DNA from: Achromobacter anxifer
Lineage (GTDB): Bacteria; Pseudomonadota; Gammaproteobacteria; Burkholderiales; Burkholderiaceae_B
Direction: 5' to 3'
DNA length: 64,000 nt
Assembly: GCF_903652925.1 (NCBI RefSeq)
Contig: NZ_CAHLAR010000003.1
Coordinates: 496,001-560,000, forward strand
Below are positions 44,913-54,124 of this stretch, one piece after another; position 1 is the first letter of the stretch, and each line of letters opens with the position of its first letter. The translations under genes and the position numbers were made by a program. Under the pieces are notes generated by a model. It was not told the DNA's origin. It made no database searches and was given only the letters and a program-made list of their open reading frames with translations.

Positions 44913-46469
44913 ATGAACCAAGGCCGATACACCACCCGCAACGCGCGCTACTGGCGCGACCGCCCCGCCGTCATTTTCGGCGACAGGACGCTGAGCTTCG
45001 GACAGCTGGAGACCCGGTCCAACCGCCTGGCCAATGCGCTGCTGGGCCTTGGGCTGGCCAAGGGAGACCGGGTCGCGATCCTGGCCTGGAACTGCCCGGA
45101 GATCATCGAGCTGGAATGCGCGCTCTACAAGGCCGGGTTGGTGAAGGTGGCCTTGAACGCGCGCTTGTCGAACCAGGAAGTGCTGGACTCGGTCAACAAC
45201 GCCCAGGCCGCGGCCTTCATTGTCGACCCGGCCCATGTGGAAGGAGCGGAGTCCATACTCGGCGGACTGGAGGGCGTGCGGCACAGGCTGGTGACGGGAA
45301 ATCGCGACATAGAAGGCTGGCGTTCGTATGAGCGCCTGCTGGAAGCCGCCGCCGACAGCAACCCGGACATTCCGATGCAGCCCGACGACCTGGCCGTGCT
45401 GCACTTCACGTCGGGCTCGACCGGCAAGCTCAAGGCGGCCATGCAGACCGTCGGCAACCGGCTGGCATCCCTGCGCAAGGTCGTGATGGGCCGCATGCGC
45501 GCCAATCCGGGCGAAGTGCTGGCGCTGGCCGGACCTATCACACATGCCAGCGGCATGTTCATGCAGCCGTTCCTGTTCCAGGGCGGAACCATCGTATTGC
45601 ACGACCGCTACGACCCGGAGAGCTTCCTGGCTTCCGCGGCCCGGCACCGCGCCGCCTTCAGCTTCATGGTGCCGACGATGGTCAACATGCTGATCGCGCA
45701 TCCACGCCTGCATCAGCATGACCTGACGTCGCTGCGGCAGATTTCCTATGGCGGCGCGCCCATGGCGCCGGCCCGCATCCGCGAGGCCTGGGAGGCCCTG
45801 GGCCCCAAGCTCAGCCAAGGCTATGGCGCCGGGGAAACCACCGGCGGCCTGGTGTTGCTGAGCGCTCTGGATCACGCGGAAGCCATGGCGCGCCACCCCG
45901 AGCGGCTGCTGTCCTGCGGGCGTCCCTTCGGAGAGAGCGAAGTCCGCCTGCTGGACGAAGACGGCCGGGAGGTCGCGCCCGGCGAGGTGGGCGAAATCAC
46001 CGTCAGCGGTCCTGACGTCTTCGCCGGCTACTGGCGCGAACCCGAGTTGACCGCGCAAGCCCTGCGCAACGGCCGGCTGCATACGGGCGACCTCGCGCGG
46101 ACGGACGACGAAGGCTTTCTCTACGTGGTGGATCGCAAGAAGGACATGATCATCTCGGGCGGATTCAATATCTATCCGACCGAGGTCGAACAAGCGCTAT
46201 ACCAGCATCCGGGCGTGTATGAAGCCTGCGTTTTCGGCGTGCCCGACAAGGTGTGGGGCGAAGCCGTCAAGGCGGTGTTGGTGCTCAAGCCGGGCGACGG
46301 CACGACGGCGGCCGACCTTATCGAGCATTGCCGCAAGCACCTGGCGGACTTCAAGAAGCCCCGCAGCATCGAACTGGTGGCCGAACTGCCCAAGAACGCC
46401 AACGGCAAGCTGGCGCGCAAGCAATTGCGGGACGCGCATTGGGTGCTCGAAGAGCGGAAGGTAGGCTAG
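44913..46469 (+). CDS. AMP-forming acyl-CoA synthetase
   Basis: 518 residues, ANL superfamily. The P-loop-like motif is FTSGSTGKLKAAMQ, where proline is replaced by leucine in the usual TSGxTGxPK. The adenine motif is GYGAGETTGG and the hinge is GDLARTDDEGFLYVVDRKKDMI. The catalytic lysine region is PKNANGKLARKQLRD. The enzyme activates a carboxylic acid to an acyl-CoA in two steps. It is the only ligase of the window. It sits between the Bug receptor and a UspA gene, and its specificity (medium-chain or aromatic) cannot be judged. Confidence 0.9.
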   Translation: MNQGRYTTRNARYWRDRPAVIFGDRTLSFGQLETRSNRLANALLGLGLAKGDRVAILAWNCPEIIELECALYKAGLVKVALNARLSNQEVLDSVNNAQAAAFIVDPAHVEGAESILGGLEGVRHRLVTGNRDIEGWRSYERLLEAAADSNPDIPMQPDDLAVLHFTSGSTGKLKAAMQTVGNRLASLRKVVMGRMRANPGEVLALAGPITHASGMFMQPFLFQGGTIVLHDRYDPESFLASAARHRAAFSFMVPTMVNMLIAHPRLHQHDLTSLRQISYGGAPMAPARIREAWEALGPKLSQGYGAGETTGGLVLLSALDHAEAMARHPERLLSCGRPFGESEVRLLDEDGREVAPGEVGEITVSGPDVFAGYWREPELTAQALRNGRLHTGDLARTDDEGFLYVVDRKKDMIISGGFNIYPTEVEQALYQHPGVYEACVFGVPDKVWGEAVKAVLVLKPGDGTTAADLIEHCRKHLADFKKPRSIELVAELPKNANGKLARKQLRDAHWVLEERKVG

Positions 46470-46565
46470 GGCCTCCACAAGGGGTAGCATGGGCATAGCG
46501 GTTGCTGTTCACGCTCCTAGGGCCGCCCGGACTCGCGCAGCCCTCCCCACCCTCAGGAGGTCGTC

Positions 46566-47003
46566 ATGTACAAGCACATACTCATCCCCATCGACGGATC
46601 CGCCCGCTCCTCTGCCGGCCTGGCACAAGGGCTGGGCCTGGCCCGCGCGCTAGGCGCGAGCGTCACGGTGCTGACGGTGTACAGCCCGTTCCGTCCGACC
46701 TCCATGGAAACCGTGCACCTGGAAGGCGTGCATTCGGAATATGTCCGCGAGGCCACGGAATCGGCCAAGGCGTACCTGTCCGAGGCGGCCGCCCAGGCCA
46801 GCGCCGCGGGGGTACCCTGCACCACGGAAATGCGCGAGAGCAGCGACCCGTCGCAAACCATCATCGATGTCGCGATGACACAGGGCTGCGACCTGATCGC
46901 CATGGCCTCGCGCGGCCACGGCGGACTTACCGCCGTGCTGCTGGGCAGTCAGACGCAGAAGGTCATGGCGCATTCGACGCTGCCGGTGATCGTTTACCGC
47001 TAA
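46566..47003 (+). CDS. Universal stress protein (UspA family)
   Basis: 145 residues with the ATP-binding pattern G-2X-G-9X-G(S/T) visible as SRGHGGLTAVLLGSQT. The N-terminal MYKHILIPIDGS is typical. Excellent Shine-Dalgarno (CAGGAGG). Such proteins bind ATP and act in stress survival. Monocistronic or read through from the synthetase gene 96 bases upstream. Confidence 0.93.
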   Translation: MYKHILIPIDGSARSSAGLAQGLGLARALGASVTVLTVYSPFRPTSMETVHLEGVHSEYVREATESAKAYLSEAAAQASAAGVPCTTEMRESSDPSQTIIDVAMTQGCDLIAMASRGHGGLTAVLLGSQTQKVMAHSTLPVIVYR

Positions 47004-47019
47004 GCAAGGCGGGCGCGGC

Positions 47020-47946
47020 CTAGGCCGCTGCCCGCGCCCCGTAGGTCTTGGGGATGCCGGCGGCAGCCACGCCGCTGCGCAGGCTTTCCCGCGGCAGCGC
47101 CTGGGCCAGCAAGGGCCGCGCCGCCAGCAGCCGCGGCAGGTCCACGCCCGTGCGGTAGCCCATGCTCTCCAGCATGAAGACCAGGTCTTCGGTGACGATG
47201 TTGCCCGACGCGCCTGGCGCGAACGGGCAGCCGCCCAAACCGCCCAGGCAGGCATCGAAAGCGCGGATGCCCTCGTCCAGGCCGGCCAATGCATTGGCCA
47301 GGCCCAGCCCCATCGTGTCGTGCAGATGCAGCTTGACCAGCCGCGCGCCCACCGCGTCCTGCGCGGCGCGCACCGCCTCGCGCACCAGGGCCGGATGGGC
47401 GTAGCCCACGGTGTCGGCCAGCGCGATTTCGTCGGCGCCCGCCAGCGCCGTGGCGGCGGCCACCTGCGCCACCCGGCGCACAGGCACGGCGCCCTCCAGC
47501 GAACAGCCGAAGGCCGTGGCCACCGCCGCGTCGATGCGCATGGGACGCGGCTGCGCCCGCGCCCAGTCGACGATGGAGGCGAGCACCTCCACCTGCGCAT
47601 CGGTACCCTTGCCGACGTTGGCATGGCTGTGGGTGTCGCTGACGGAGACCGGGAAGGACAGCGCATGCGCGCCCGCCTCGTAGGCCGCGATGGCGCCCTT
47701 GAGATTGCAGACCAGCGCCACCACGGTCAGGCCCTCGATCTTCAGCACTTCAGGCAGGATCGCGCCGGTATCGGCCATCTGCGGCACCAGCCGCGGCGAC
47801 ACGAAGCTGCCCGCCTCGATCTCGCGCAGGCCGGCGTCGGCCAGCTGCCGTATCCAGCGCAGCTTGTCGGCCGCGGACATCATGCCCTTGGCCATTTGCA
47901 GCCCGTCGCGCGGGCCCACTTCGCAAAGTCTGACTTCCTGGTTCAT
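47020..47946 (-). CDS. Hydroxymethylglutaryl-CoA lyase
   Basis: 308 residues, TIM barrel. The metal and catalytic residues are visible: Arg13 and Asp14 in GPRDGLQ, His207 and His209 in LHLHD, Cys240 in GGLGGCPFAPGASGN with Asn249. The reaction is cleavage of 3-hydroxy-3-methylglutaryl-CoA to acetyl-CoA and acetoacetate, as in leucine catabolism. Here it lies downstream of a Bug receptor and a family III CoA-transferase on the same strand, not with leucine-pathway genes. Its substrate may be a CoA ester formed by that transferase. Confidence 0.9.
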   Translation of the reverse strand: MNQEVRLCEVGPRDGLQMAKGMMSAADKLRWIRQLADAGLREIEAGSFVSPRLVPQMADTGAILPEVLKIEGLTVVALVCNLKGAIAAYEAGAHALSFPVSVSDTHSHANVGKGTDAQVEVLASIVDWARAQPRPMRIDAAVATAFGCSLEGAVPVRRVAQVAAATALAGADEIALADTVGYAHPALVREAVRAAQDAVGARLVKLHLHDTMGLGLANALAGLDEGIRAFDACLGGLGGCPFAPGASGNIVTEDLVFMLESMGYRTGVDLPRLLAARPLLAQALPRESLRSGVAAAGIPKTYGARAAA

Positions 47947-47971
47947 GTGCGGTCCTGTCGTCCGTGCCGAG

Positions 47972-48931
47972 TTACTGCTGCACCACGATGCCGGCGCTCT
48001 CGATCGTCTGGCGCGCCTTGGCGATGTCCGACTGGATCAGCGCGGCGAACTGCTCGGTCGATACCGGATCGGTCTCCAGGCCTTGCATGGCCAGCGCTTC
48101 CTGCACGTCCTTGCGCGCCAGCAGCTTGTTGAAGTCGCTGTTCAGGCGCGCCACGATGGCGGGCGGCGTCTTGGCCGGGGCCAGCACGCCGTAGTAGGTC
48201 ACCACGCTGAAATCCTTGTAGCCCAGCTCGGCCACGGTGGGCACTTCCGGCAACGCCGGATTGCGCTTGGGCGAGGTGACCGCCAGCGCGCGCACCTTGC
48301 CAGACTTGATCAGCGTGGCCGCCGAGGAGATCGAGGAACCCGCGAACTGCAGGTGCCCGCCCATCAGGTCCGCCAGCGCCGGCGCCGAACCCTTGTACGG
48401 TACGTGCTGCATCTTGAAGCCGGCCGCGTGCTGCAGCATTTCAATGGCGATGTGCACGCCGCCGCCCGTGCCCGAGGTGCCGTACGAGATCTTGTTGGGA
48501 TCCTTCTTGGCGGCGTCGATCACTTCGGGCAAGGTCTTGTACGGCGAATTCTCCGACACCAGCAGCACCATCGGCGTGGTGGCCACCAGCGCCACGGGCG
48601 CCAGGTCCTTGACCGGGTCGTACGAAACCTTCATCAGCAGCGGAATCAGGGTGACGTTGTCGGACTGGCCGATCACCAGGTCATAGCCCTGGGCCGGCGA
48701 GCGCGCCGCTTCGGCCAGGCCCAGCGCCGTGCCGGCGCCCGGCTTGTTCTCGGGGATGACGGACCAGCCATTGAGCTCATGCAGCTTGCTGCTCATCAGC
48801 CGGCCGATGTAGTCGGTGCCCCCGCCCGGCGTGGACGGGATGATGATGCGGATGGGCTTGCTGGGATAGTCCTGGGCGTGGGCGACACAGGCGGCGGCCA
48901 GCGCGGCCACCGCGAACAGTTTGCGGATCAT
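47972..48931 (-). CDS. Bug-family (TctC-like) receptor
   Basis: 319 residues with a signal peptide ending VAHAQ|DYP. Family segments are YPSKPIRIIIPSTPGGGTDYIGRL, ENKPGAGTALGLAEAAR, KISYGTSGTGGG and VPYKGSAPALADLMGG. It lies between a family III CoA-transferase (76 bases upstream) and an HMG-CoA lyase (25 bases downstream) on one strand. Probably the receptor for the acid those enzymes degrade. Confidence 0.92.
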   Translation of the reverse strand: MIRKLFAVAALAAACVAHAQDYPSKPIRIIIPSTPGGGTDYIGRLMSSKLHELNGWSVIPENKPGAGTALGLAEAARSPAQGYDLVIGQSDNVTLIPLLMKVSYDPVKDLAPVALVATTPMVLLVSENSPYKTLPEVIDAAKKDPNKISYGTSGTGGGVHIAIEMLQHAAGFKMQHVPYKGSAPALADLMGGHLQFAGSSISSAATLIKSGKVRALAVTSPKRNPALPEVPTVAELGYKDFSVVTYYGVLAPAKTPPAIVARLNSDFNKLLARKDVQEALAMQGLETDPVSTEQFAALIQSDIAKARQTIESAGIVVQQ

Positions 48932-49006
48932 CTCGGGTTGTCTCCTCTTTGATGGATGTCTTGGCGGTCTGCGCCGCCTCGACAGGTATCGGACGCTGCG
49001 GTCCGC

Positions 49007-50215
49007 TCAGGCTATGACTCCGGCGCTGCGCAAGGCCTCGATGCGCGCGGCGTCCCAGCCCAGCCCCTGCAGAATGGCCTGCGTGTCGCCGCCCTGCAGG
49101 GGCGGGTCGGAACGCTTGCCGGCCTTGAGGCCGTCGAACTCGATGGGCAGCGCGGCGGCGGATATTTCCCCGCCGTCCGGCAGCCGGGTTTTCAACAGCG
49201 CCCCGCCGGCGTTCAGGTGCGCGTCTTCCAGCAGGTCGTGCGGCTGGCGTATCGGGCCGTACGACAGGCCCGCGGCCTCCAGCGCCGCGCACAATTCATC
49301 GGTCTTCCAGGCCTTCAGGATCTCGCCCACGCCCGGCACCAGCCAGGGCCGCGCGGCCTCGCGGTCGACGGCGGTGGCCAGGCGCGGATCGGCGGCCCAT
49401 TCGGGCGGCAGGAACTTCTGCGCGAAGTTGCGCCATTGCGCATCGCCGACCACGGCCACGAACACTCTGCCGTCCGCCGTCTCGAACACGTCGTACACGC
49501 CCCAGGGCGGCCGGCGTTCCGCGCCCATGGGCTTGGGCGCCGCGCCCGTCAGCTGGTACTGGGCGATGAACTGCGCCACCAGCAGCAGATTGTTCTCGAA
49601 CAGGCCCGAACGCACGTGCCTGCCGCGCCCGGTGGCATGGCGGTCGTGCAGCGCCGCCAGCGCCCCCACCACCCCGAAGGTGCCGCCCAGGATGTCGTTG
49701 ACCGAGGCCGCGACCCGCTGCGGCGTGTCCGCCCCGCCGTTGATGTAGGCCAGGCCGCCCATCATCTGCACCACTTCGTCGAGCGCGGTGCGCTGCTTGT
49801 AGGGGCCGGAAAGGAAACCCTTGAGCGAGACATAGATCAGCCCCGGGTTTTCGGCGGACAGCGATTCGTAATCCAGCCCGTACTGCGCCAGGCTGCCGTC
49901 GCGGAAGTTCTCGACCACCATGTCGGCCTGCAGGGCCAGCTGCCGCACCACGGCCTGTCCATCCGGCGTCTTCAGGTCGATGGCCAGGCTTTGCTTGTTG
50001 CGGTTGAAGACGGGGAAATAGCCGCTGCCCGAGCCCTTCAGGCGACGCGTGCGGTCGCCTTCGATGGGCTCCACCTTGATGACTTCGGCGCCCAGGTCGG
50101 CCAGCGCCAGGCCGGCCGCCGGGCCCATGATCATGTGGGACAGCTCCAGCACCTTGATGCCGCGCAGCGGCAATTCGGAGTGGTCCATGAAGGGTGAAGC
50201 CGGTGTTGCTGCCAT
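49007..50215 (-). CDS. Family III CoA-transferase (CaiB/BaiF)
   Basis: 402 residues. The catalytic aspartate is in TALDEVVQMMGGL, and the N-terminal LRGIKVLELSHMIMGPAAGLALADLGAEVIKVEP fits family III. The start is at MAATP, eight bases after an AGAGG site; MDHSEL nine codons in is a further candidate. First gene of a three-gene set with a Bug receptor and HMG-CoA lyase. Related to but clearly different from the copy at 40374. It may activate 3-hydroxy-3-methylglutarate or a similar dicarboxylate (inference). Confidence 0.9.
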   Translation of the reverse strand: MAATPASPFMDHSELPLRGIKVLELSHMIMGPAAGLALADLGAEVIKVEPIEGDRTRRLKGSGSGYFPVFNRNKQSLAIDLKTPDGQAVVRQLALQADMVVENFRDGSLAQYGLDYESLSAENPGLIYVSLKGFLSGPYKQRTALDEVVQMMGGLAYINGGADTPQRVAASVNDILGGTFGVVGALAALHDRHATGRGRHVRSGLFENNLLLVAQFIAQYQLTGAAPKPMGAERRPPWGVYDVFETADGRVFVAVVGDAQWRNFAQKFLPPEWAADPRLATAVDREAARPWLVPGVGEILKAWKTDELCAALEAAGLSYGPIRQPHDLLEDAHLNAGGALLKTRLPDGGEISAAALPIEFDGLKAGKRSDPPLQGGDTQAILQGLGWDAARIEALRSAGVIA

Positions 50216-50442
50216 CTGCATATCCTCTGGCCTGACGCGATGAAACACGGGCGGCGGCCAGGCCATGCATGCCGCCGCCCCGATGCCTGCATCATCGGCG
50301 GCATGCCGGGCTTGCGGGTAGCGGTCTTTCAGCACGGGGGCATTCTCGTTTGGGAACGTCCGGGAAAGCCCTGAGCCATATGCCGACCATGGCGCTCATC
50401 GCGACGCCACGGGTACCGCGCACCCTGGCCGCAATGCGCTGT

Positions 50443-51366
50443 TCAAGCCGCCGCGCCGGCCACGCCCAGATGCGCCAACAGCACGCGGGCGGCGGGCGGC
50501 AAGGCCTCCAGCCCCAGCACGGCAATGCACAAGGAGGTGCTGGACCAGGCTCCAGAAAGCGGAATGAAGCGGATATCCAGATTGGCGTGGCGCGCCTTCA
50601 GGTACATGGGCACCACGGCCACGCCCATGCCGCGCGCCACCAGCATGCAGATGGTCTCGTGCGAACTGACCCGCGCGCTGATGCGGCGCGCCACGCCCGC
50701 GTTCTGCGCCGCCTGCTGGAACACGGCGCTGATGCCGTTGTCGCGGTTCAGTTCGATCTGCTCGAAAGGCAGCAGCTGCGCGTAGTCGAGCGTCTCGCAG
50801 TCGGCCAGCAGATGCTGGCCCGGCACCACCGCCGCCAGGTCGCAGCGGCCGCAAGTGAACACCTGCAAGCCGTCGTGGCCGAAGTCGGACCCCACGGCCA
50901 CGTCGGCCTGGCCGTCCAGCACCGCGCGGAACACCTCCTGGGTCGTGCCCTCTTCCAGGGAAATGTCGATCTGCGGATAGGCGCGGCGGAAGGACTGGAT
51001 CTGCGCCGGCAGTTCGCCGGACAGCGCCGCCACGCTGACCGCCAGCCGGATGCTGCCGCGCACCCCGGTCGCAAAGCCCGCCATCTCGCGCCGCATGCGG
51101 TCCATGCTTTGCAGCACCATGCGCACGTGCGTGGCCAGGGCATTGCCCGCCGGCGTGGGCTGCACGCCCTTGACCCCGCGTTCCAGCAGGGGTACGCCGA
51201 AGGCGTCCTCCATTTCCGACATGCGCTTGCTGACGGCGGAAGGGACGATATTCTCGCGCGCGGCGGCGCGCGCCAGGCTGCCTTCCTCCAGCGCCGCGAG
51301 GAACAGGCGCAGGGAAACGGGATCGATATCGCGGGGATGTGGCAAAGGGGGCTGGACGGGCTTCAT
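50443..51366 (-). CDS. LysR-family transcriptional regulator
   Basis: 307 residues. It has an N-terminal winged helix (DPVSLRLFLAALEEGSLARAAARENIVPSAVSKRMSEME, about 15-70) and an effector domain. The start is at MKPVQPP, inferred from the family N-terminus; the open frame continues further upstream. It is upstream of and co-directional with the CoA-transferase/Bug/lyase set, and a likely regulator of it, separated by a 227-bp gap. Confidence 0.9.
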   Translation of the reverse strand: MKPVQPPLPHPRDIDPVSLRLFLAALEEGSLARAAARENIVPSAVSKRMSEMEDAFGVPLLERGVKGVQPTPAGNALATHVRMVLQSMDRMRREMAGFATGVRGSIRLAVSVAALSGELPAQIQSFRRAYPQIDISLEEGTTQEVFRAVLDGQADVAVGSDFGHDGLQVFTCGRCDLAAVVPGQHLLADCETLDYAQLLPFEQIELNRDNGISAVFQQAAQNAGVARRISARVSSHETICMLVARGMGVAVVPMYLKARHANLDIRFIPLSGAWSSTSLCIAVLGLEALPPAARVLLAHLGVAGAAA

Positions 51367-51472
51367 GGCGGGAAGTGTCGTGCTTAGTGGCAGCGTCCAG
51401 GGATCGGGGTTTTCCCGGTAACATCCGCACTCCCAACGCTCTTGCGGCTTTCCCGCGCCGCCACCGTCTCCC

Positions 51473-52558
51473 ATGCAATGCCCCCGCTGCAACTGGCAGA
51501 ATCCGGCCTCCAACACCCTGTGTTTCAGCTGCAATGCGCCGCTGGCCGCCTCTGCATCGGCCGCTGCCGCGCCAGCGGCGAAGGCCGCCAAGAGCGCCCC
51601 GGCCCGCCCCGGCAATGCGCCGGTCTTCCCCGGCATCTGGCCACGGCTGGGCGCCACGGCGATCGACGCCGTGGTCATGGTCGCGGCGATGGTCGGCTTC
51701 AGCACGGCTGCCAACCTCACCTACGTAGCGCTGACCGGGAATCCGCATTCCGGCCTGCTGACCATGGCCGCCGGCTTCATCGGCCTGATGCTGCCGGCCC
51801 TGATGGATGCCTGGGGCGGCGGTTCGCCGGGAAAGCGGCTGTTGAAACTGCGTGTCGTGAACCGCAATGGCGACAATCCCGGCATCCTGCGCGCAAGCTG
51901 GCGGCACCTGATGAAATACGCGCTGAACCTGGCCCTGCCCGGAATCTTCTACCGCATCCAGCGCGCCATGTTTGGCGAACGCGCAATGCATAACTGGATC
52001 TCCAGCACCTATGTGGTGTCCAGCCTGGCAGACCCGCGGGCCGTCCGGCCCGCCATCGCCAAGACCCGATCCGTCACGGGCGCGGGCAAGTTCATCTTCA
52101 TCGTGCTCGGCGTGCTGGCGCTGGTCGCAGGCGGCATGATCATCGGCGCCATCGTCATGAATCCGAAGCAGGAAGACAATCCCTTGCGCGCCGAGGTGAT
52201 CCGCCTGGACCTGGTTTCGCAACCCGTGCGCATGCTGGCCGAAAACCACTACCGGCGCACCGGGGCCTATGCCCCGGATATGGCAGCGCTCGGCGTCACC
52301 CTGGAATCTCTGAAAAGCAGCGGCTTCAGCGCGCTAAGCCTGAATCCGGTCAACGGCGTGTTGCGCTTTACCATCGCCGGCGAACCCGGCACAGCGGACG
52401 CGCCCGCGCTCGGCGGCAAGCATCTCGTCTACCTGCCCGAACTGCGCTCGGAAAAGAAAGGCGGCGGCGTGCGGCGCTGGCAGTGCGGCAGCGACGACAT
52501 CCCGCGCGCCGACCGCCCCTACAGCTGCCGCCACGAAGCCGGCGCCTCGGCTCCCTAG
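51473..52558 (+). CDS. Zinc-ribbon / RDD / pilin-like fusion membrane protein
   Basis: 361 residues in four parts. Residues 1-22 form a zinc ribbon (Cys3, Cys6, Cys17, Cys20). Residues about 52-190 form an RDD membrane domain with hydrophobic helices and the GGGSPGKRLLKLRVV motif. Another transmembrane helix follows (about 213-236). The last 125 residues look like a type IV pilin/pseudopilin globular domain, with an AVRMLAENHYRRTGAYA-like helix, beta segments ending in VRRWQC, and a C-terminal disulfide candidate, Cys338-Cys352. The reading frame is unbroken. This combination is unusual. The 21-base gap to the TPR gene suggests an operon. Confidence 0.78.
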   Translation: MQCPRCNWQNPASNTLCFSCNAPLAASASAAAAPAAKAAKSAPARPGNAPVFPGIWPRLGATAIDAVVMVAAMVGFSTAANLTYVALTGNPHSGLLTMAAGFIGLMLPALMDAWGGGSPGKRLLKLRVVNRNGDNPGILRASWRHLMKYALNLALPGIFYRIQRAMFGERAMHNWISSTYVVSSLADPRAVRPAIAKTRSVTGAGKFIFIVLGVLALVAGGMIIGAIVMNPKQEDNPLRAEVIRLDLVSQPVRMLAENHYRRTGAYAPDMAALGVTLESLKSSGFSALSLNPVNGVLRFTIAGEPGTADAPALGGKHLVYLPELRSEKKGGGVRRWQCGSDDIPRADRPYSCRHEAGASAP

Positions 52559-52579
52559 TCCCGACACGGAATCCCGCGC

Positions 52580-54115
52580 ATGTCCACCCTGATCGAGTCC
52601 ATCCACCGCGCCGACGACGGCGACGAACACGCGCGCATGCTGGCGCTGTGCGAACAGGGACTGCGCGAACAGCCCGGCTCCGCCCTCATGTGGGCGCTGC
52701 GCGCCCGCTATCACGACAAGCGCGGCGCCCACGCGGCGCGCCAGACCGATCTGGAGCGGGCGCTGACCCTGGACCCGCATTGCGCCGACGCCATCCGGGT
52801 CCAGGCCACCGCGCTCCACAACGCGGGCGAACGGCAGGAAGCCTGGCGCATCCTGCGCGACGCCCGGCAGCGCGCGCCTTCGCACTTCGGGCTACTGATG
52901 GCGCAAGCCTATCTGCTCATCAACGAGCGCCAGCTGGACGAAGCCATCGAGTGCTGGACCCGCGCCTCGCAGTTGCGTCCTTCAGCCGGCGCGCCTCATT
53001 GCTATATCGCGTCCAACCTGGCCAACGCTGGACGCCATGCCGAAGCCGAGCCCTACTTCCGGCGCGCAACGTCGCTGGCGCCAGGCAACGGCATGTTCCT
53101 GTACGACGCCGGCAACACCTACCGCAGCCTGGGCGACCTGCGCAACGCGATTGCAATGTTCGACCGCTCCCGCGCCATCCTGGGCGAGCAAAACGCCATC
53201 CAACACAACCGCGCCTCGTGCCTGCAAGCGCTGGAACGCCATGCGGACGCGGTCGAGGAATGGTCCAGCCTGCTGCGCCGCGAACCCGACTGGGACTGGC
53301 CCCTGGAAGGCAAGGCGCGGTCCCTGCACCGGCTGGGCCGCGCGGACGAAGCCGCGCCGCTGTGGCGGCATCTGGACTCGCTGTCGGACAGCGGCTGGGA
53401 AGGCCGCAGGGAGCAGGCCCGCGAGTACGTGCGCAGCGGCGATCCAGAACTGGCCGAGCAGGCGCTGCAAGGCCTGGACCCGATCAACAGCGGCGATGCC
53501 CAGCTGCTGTTCGTGGCCGGCAACGCGCAACGCGACCAATGCAACTGGGACGAGGCCCTGGCGTACTACCTGCAGGGCTACGAGCTGGCGTCCGACAACG
53601 ACTTCCTGCCCGGCAACGCCGCCGACATGCTGAACCGGCTGGAACGCTACGCCGAAGCCCTGCCGCTATCCGAAGTCGCAATCGCGCTCGATCCGGCATG
53701 GTTGAAGTGGCGCCGCGTCCGCATCGAAGCGCTGACCCGCCTGGACCGGGCGGACGAGGCCGTGGCTGACGCAGACCGCGCCATGGAGCGCTGGCCGGAT
53801 GACGGCGCCCTGCATGCCGAACGCGTCAACGCGCTGATCGCGGCCGGACGCCACGACGAAGCGCTTGCCGCCTGCGACCGCCTGATCGCGGTCGATCCGG
53901 AATACCGCAGCTGGGCGCTGTTTTCGCGCGGCCAGGCTTATGGCGAGATGAAGCGCCACGCCGAGTCCGCCATGGCCTATCGTCAGGCTGCCGCAGCCTA
54001 TCAACAGAATGGCAAGCCGCAATACCAGGAACTGTCCTTGGACAGGGCCATGGCCGCGGAACAGGCTGACGCCGCGCCGCGTGGCCTGCTAAGCCGGCTG
54101 TTCCGGCGCAAGTAG
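52580..54115 (+). CDS. Tetratricopeptide-repeat protein
   Basis: 511 residues, about 14 TPR-like units of 34 residues (for example LRARYHDKRGAHAARQTDLERALTLDP, HCYIASNLANAGRHAEAEPYFRRATSLAP). No signal peptide or transmembrane helix. It lies 21 bases after the zinc-ribbon/RDD/pilin-like gene, so the two may form a complex. The C-terminal tail is basic (LLSRLFRRK). No enzymatic domain. Distinct from the larger TPR protein at 29568. Confidence 0.85.
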   Translation: MSTLIESIHRADDGDEHARMLALCEQGLREQPGSALMWALRARYHDKRGAHAARQTDLERALTLDPHCADAIRVQATALHNAGERQEAWRILRDARQRAPSHFGLLMAQAYLLINERQLDEAIECWTRASQLRPSAGAPHCYIASNLANAGRHAEAEPYFRRATSLAPGNGMFLYDAGNTYRSLGDLRNAIAMFDRSRAILGEQNAIQHNRASCLQALERHADAVEEWSSLLRREPDWDWPLEGKARSLHRLGRADEAAPLWRHLDSLSDSGWEGRREQAREYVRSGDPELAEQALQGLDPINSGDAQLLFVAGNAQRDQCNWDEALAYYLQGYELASDNDFLPGNAADMLNRLERYAEALPLSEVAIALDPAWLKWRRVRIEALTRLDRADEAVADADRAMERWPDDGALHAERVNALIAAGRHDEALAACDRLIAVDPEYRSWALFSRGQAYGEMKRHAESAMAYRQAAAAYQQNGKPQYQELSLDRAMAAEQADAAPRGLLSRLFRRK

Positions 54116-54124
54116 GCCGCGCGC

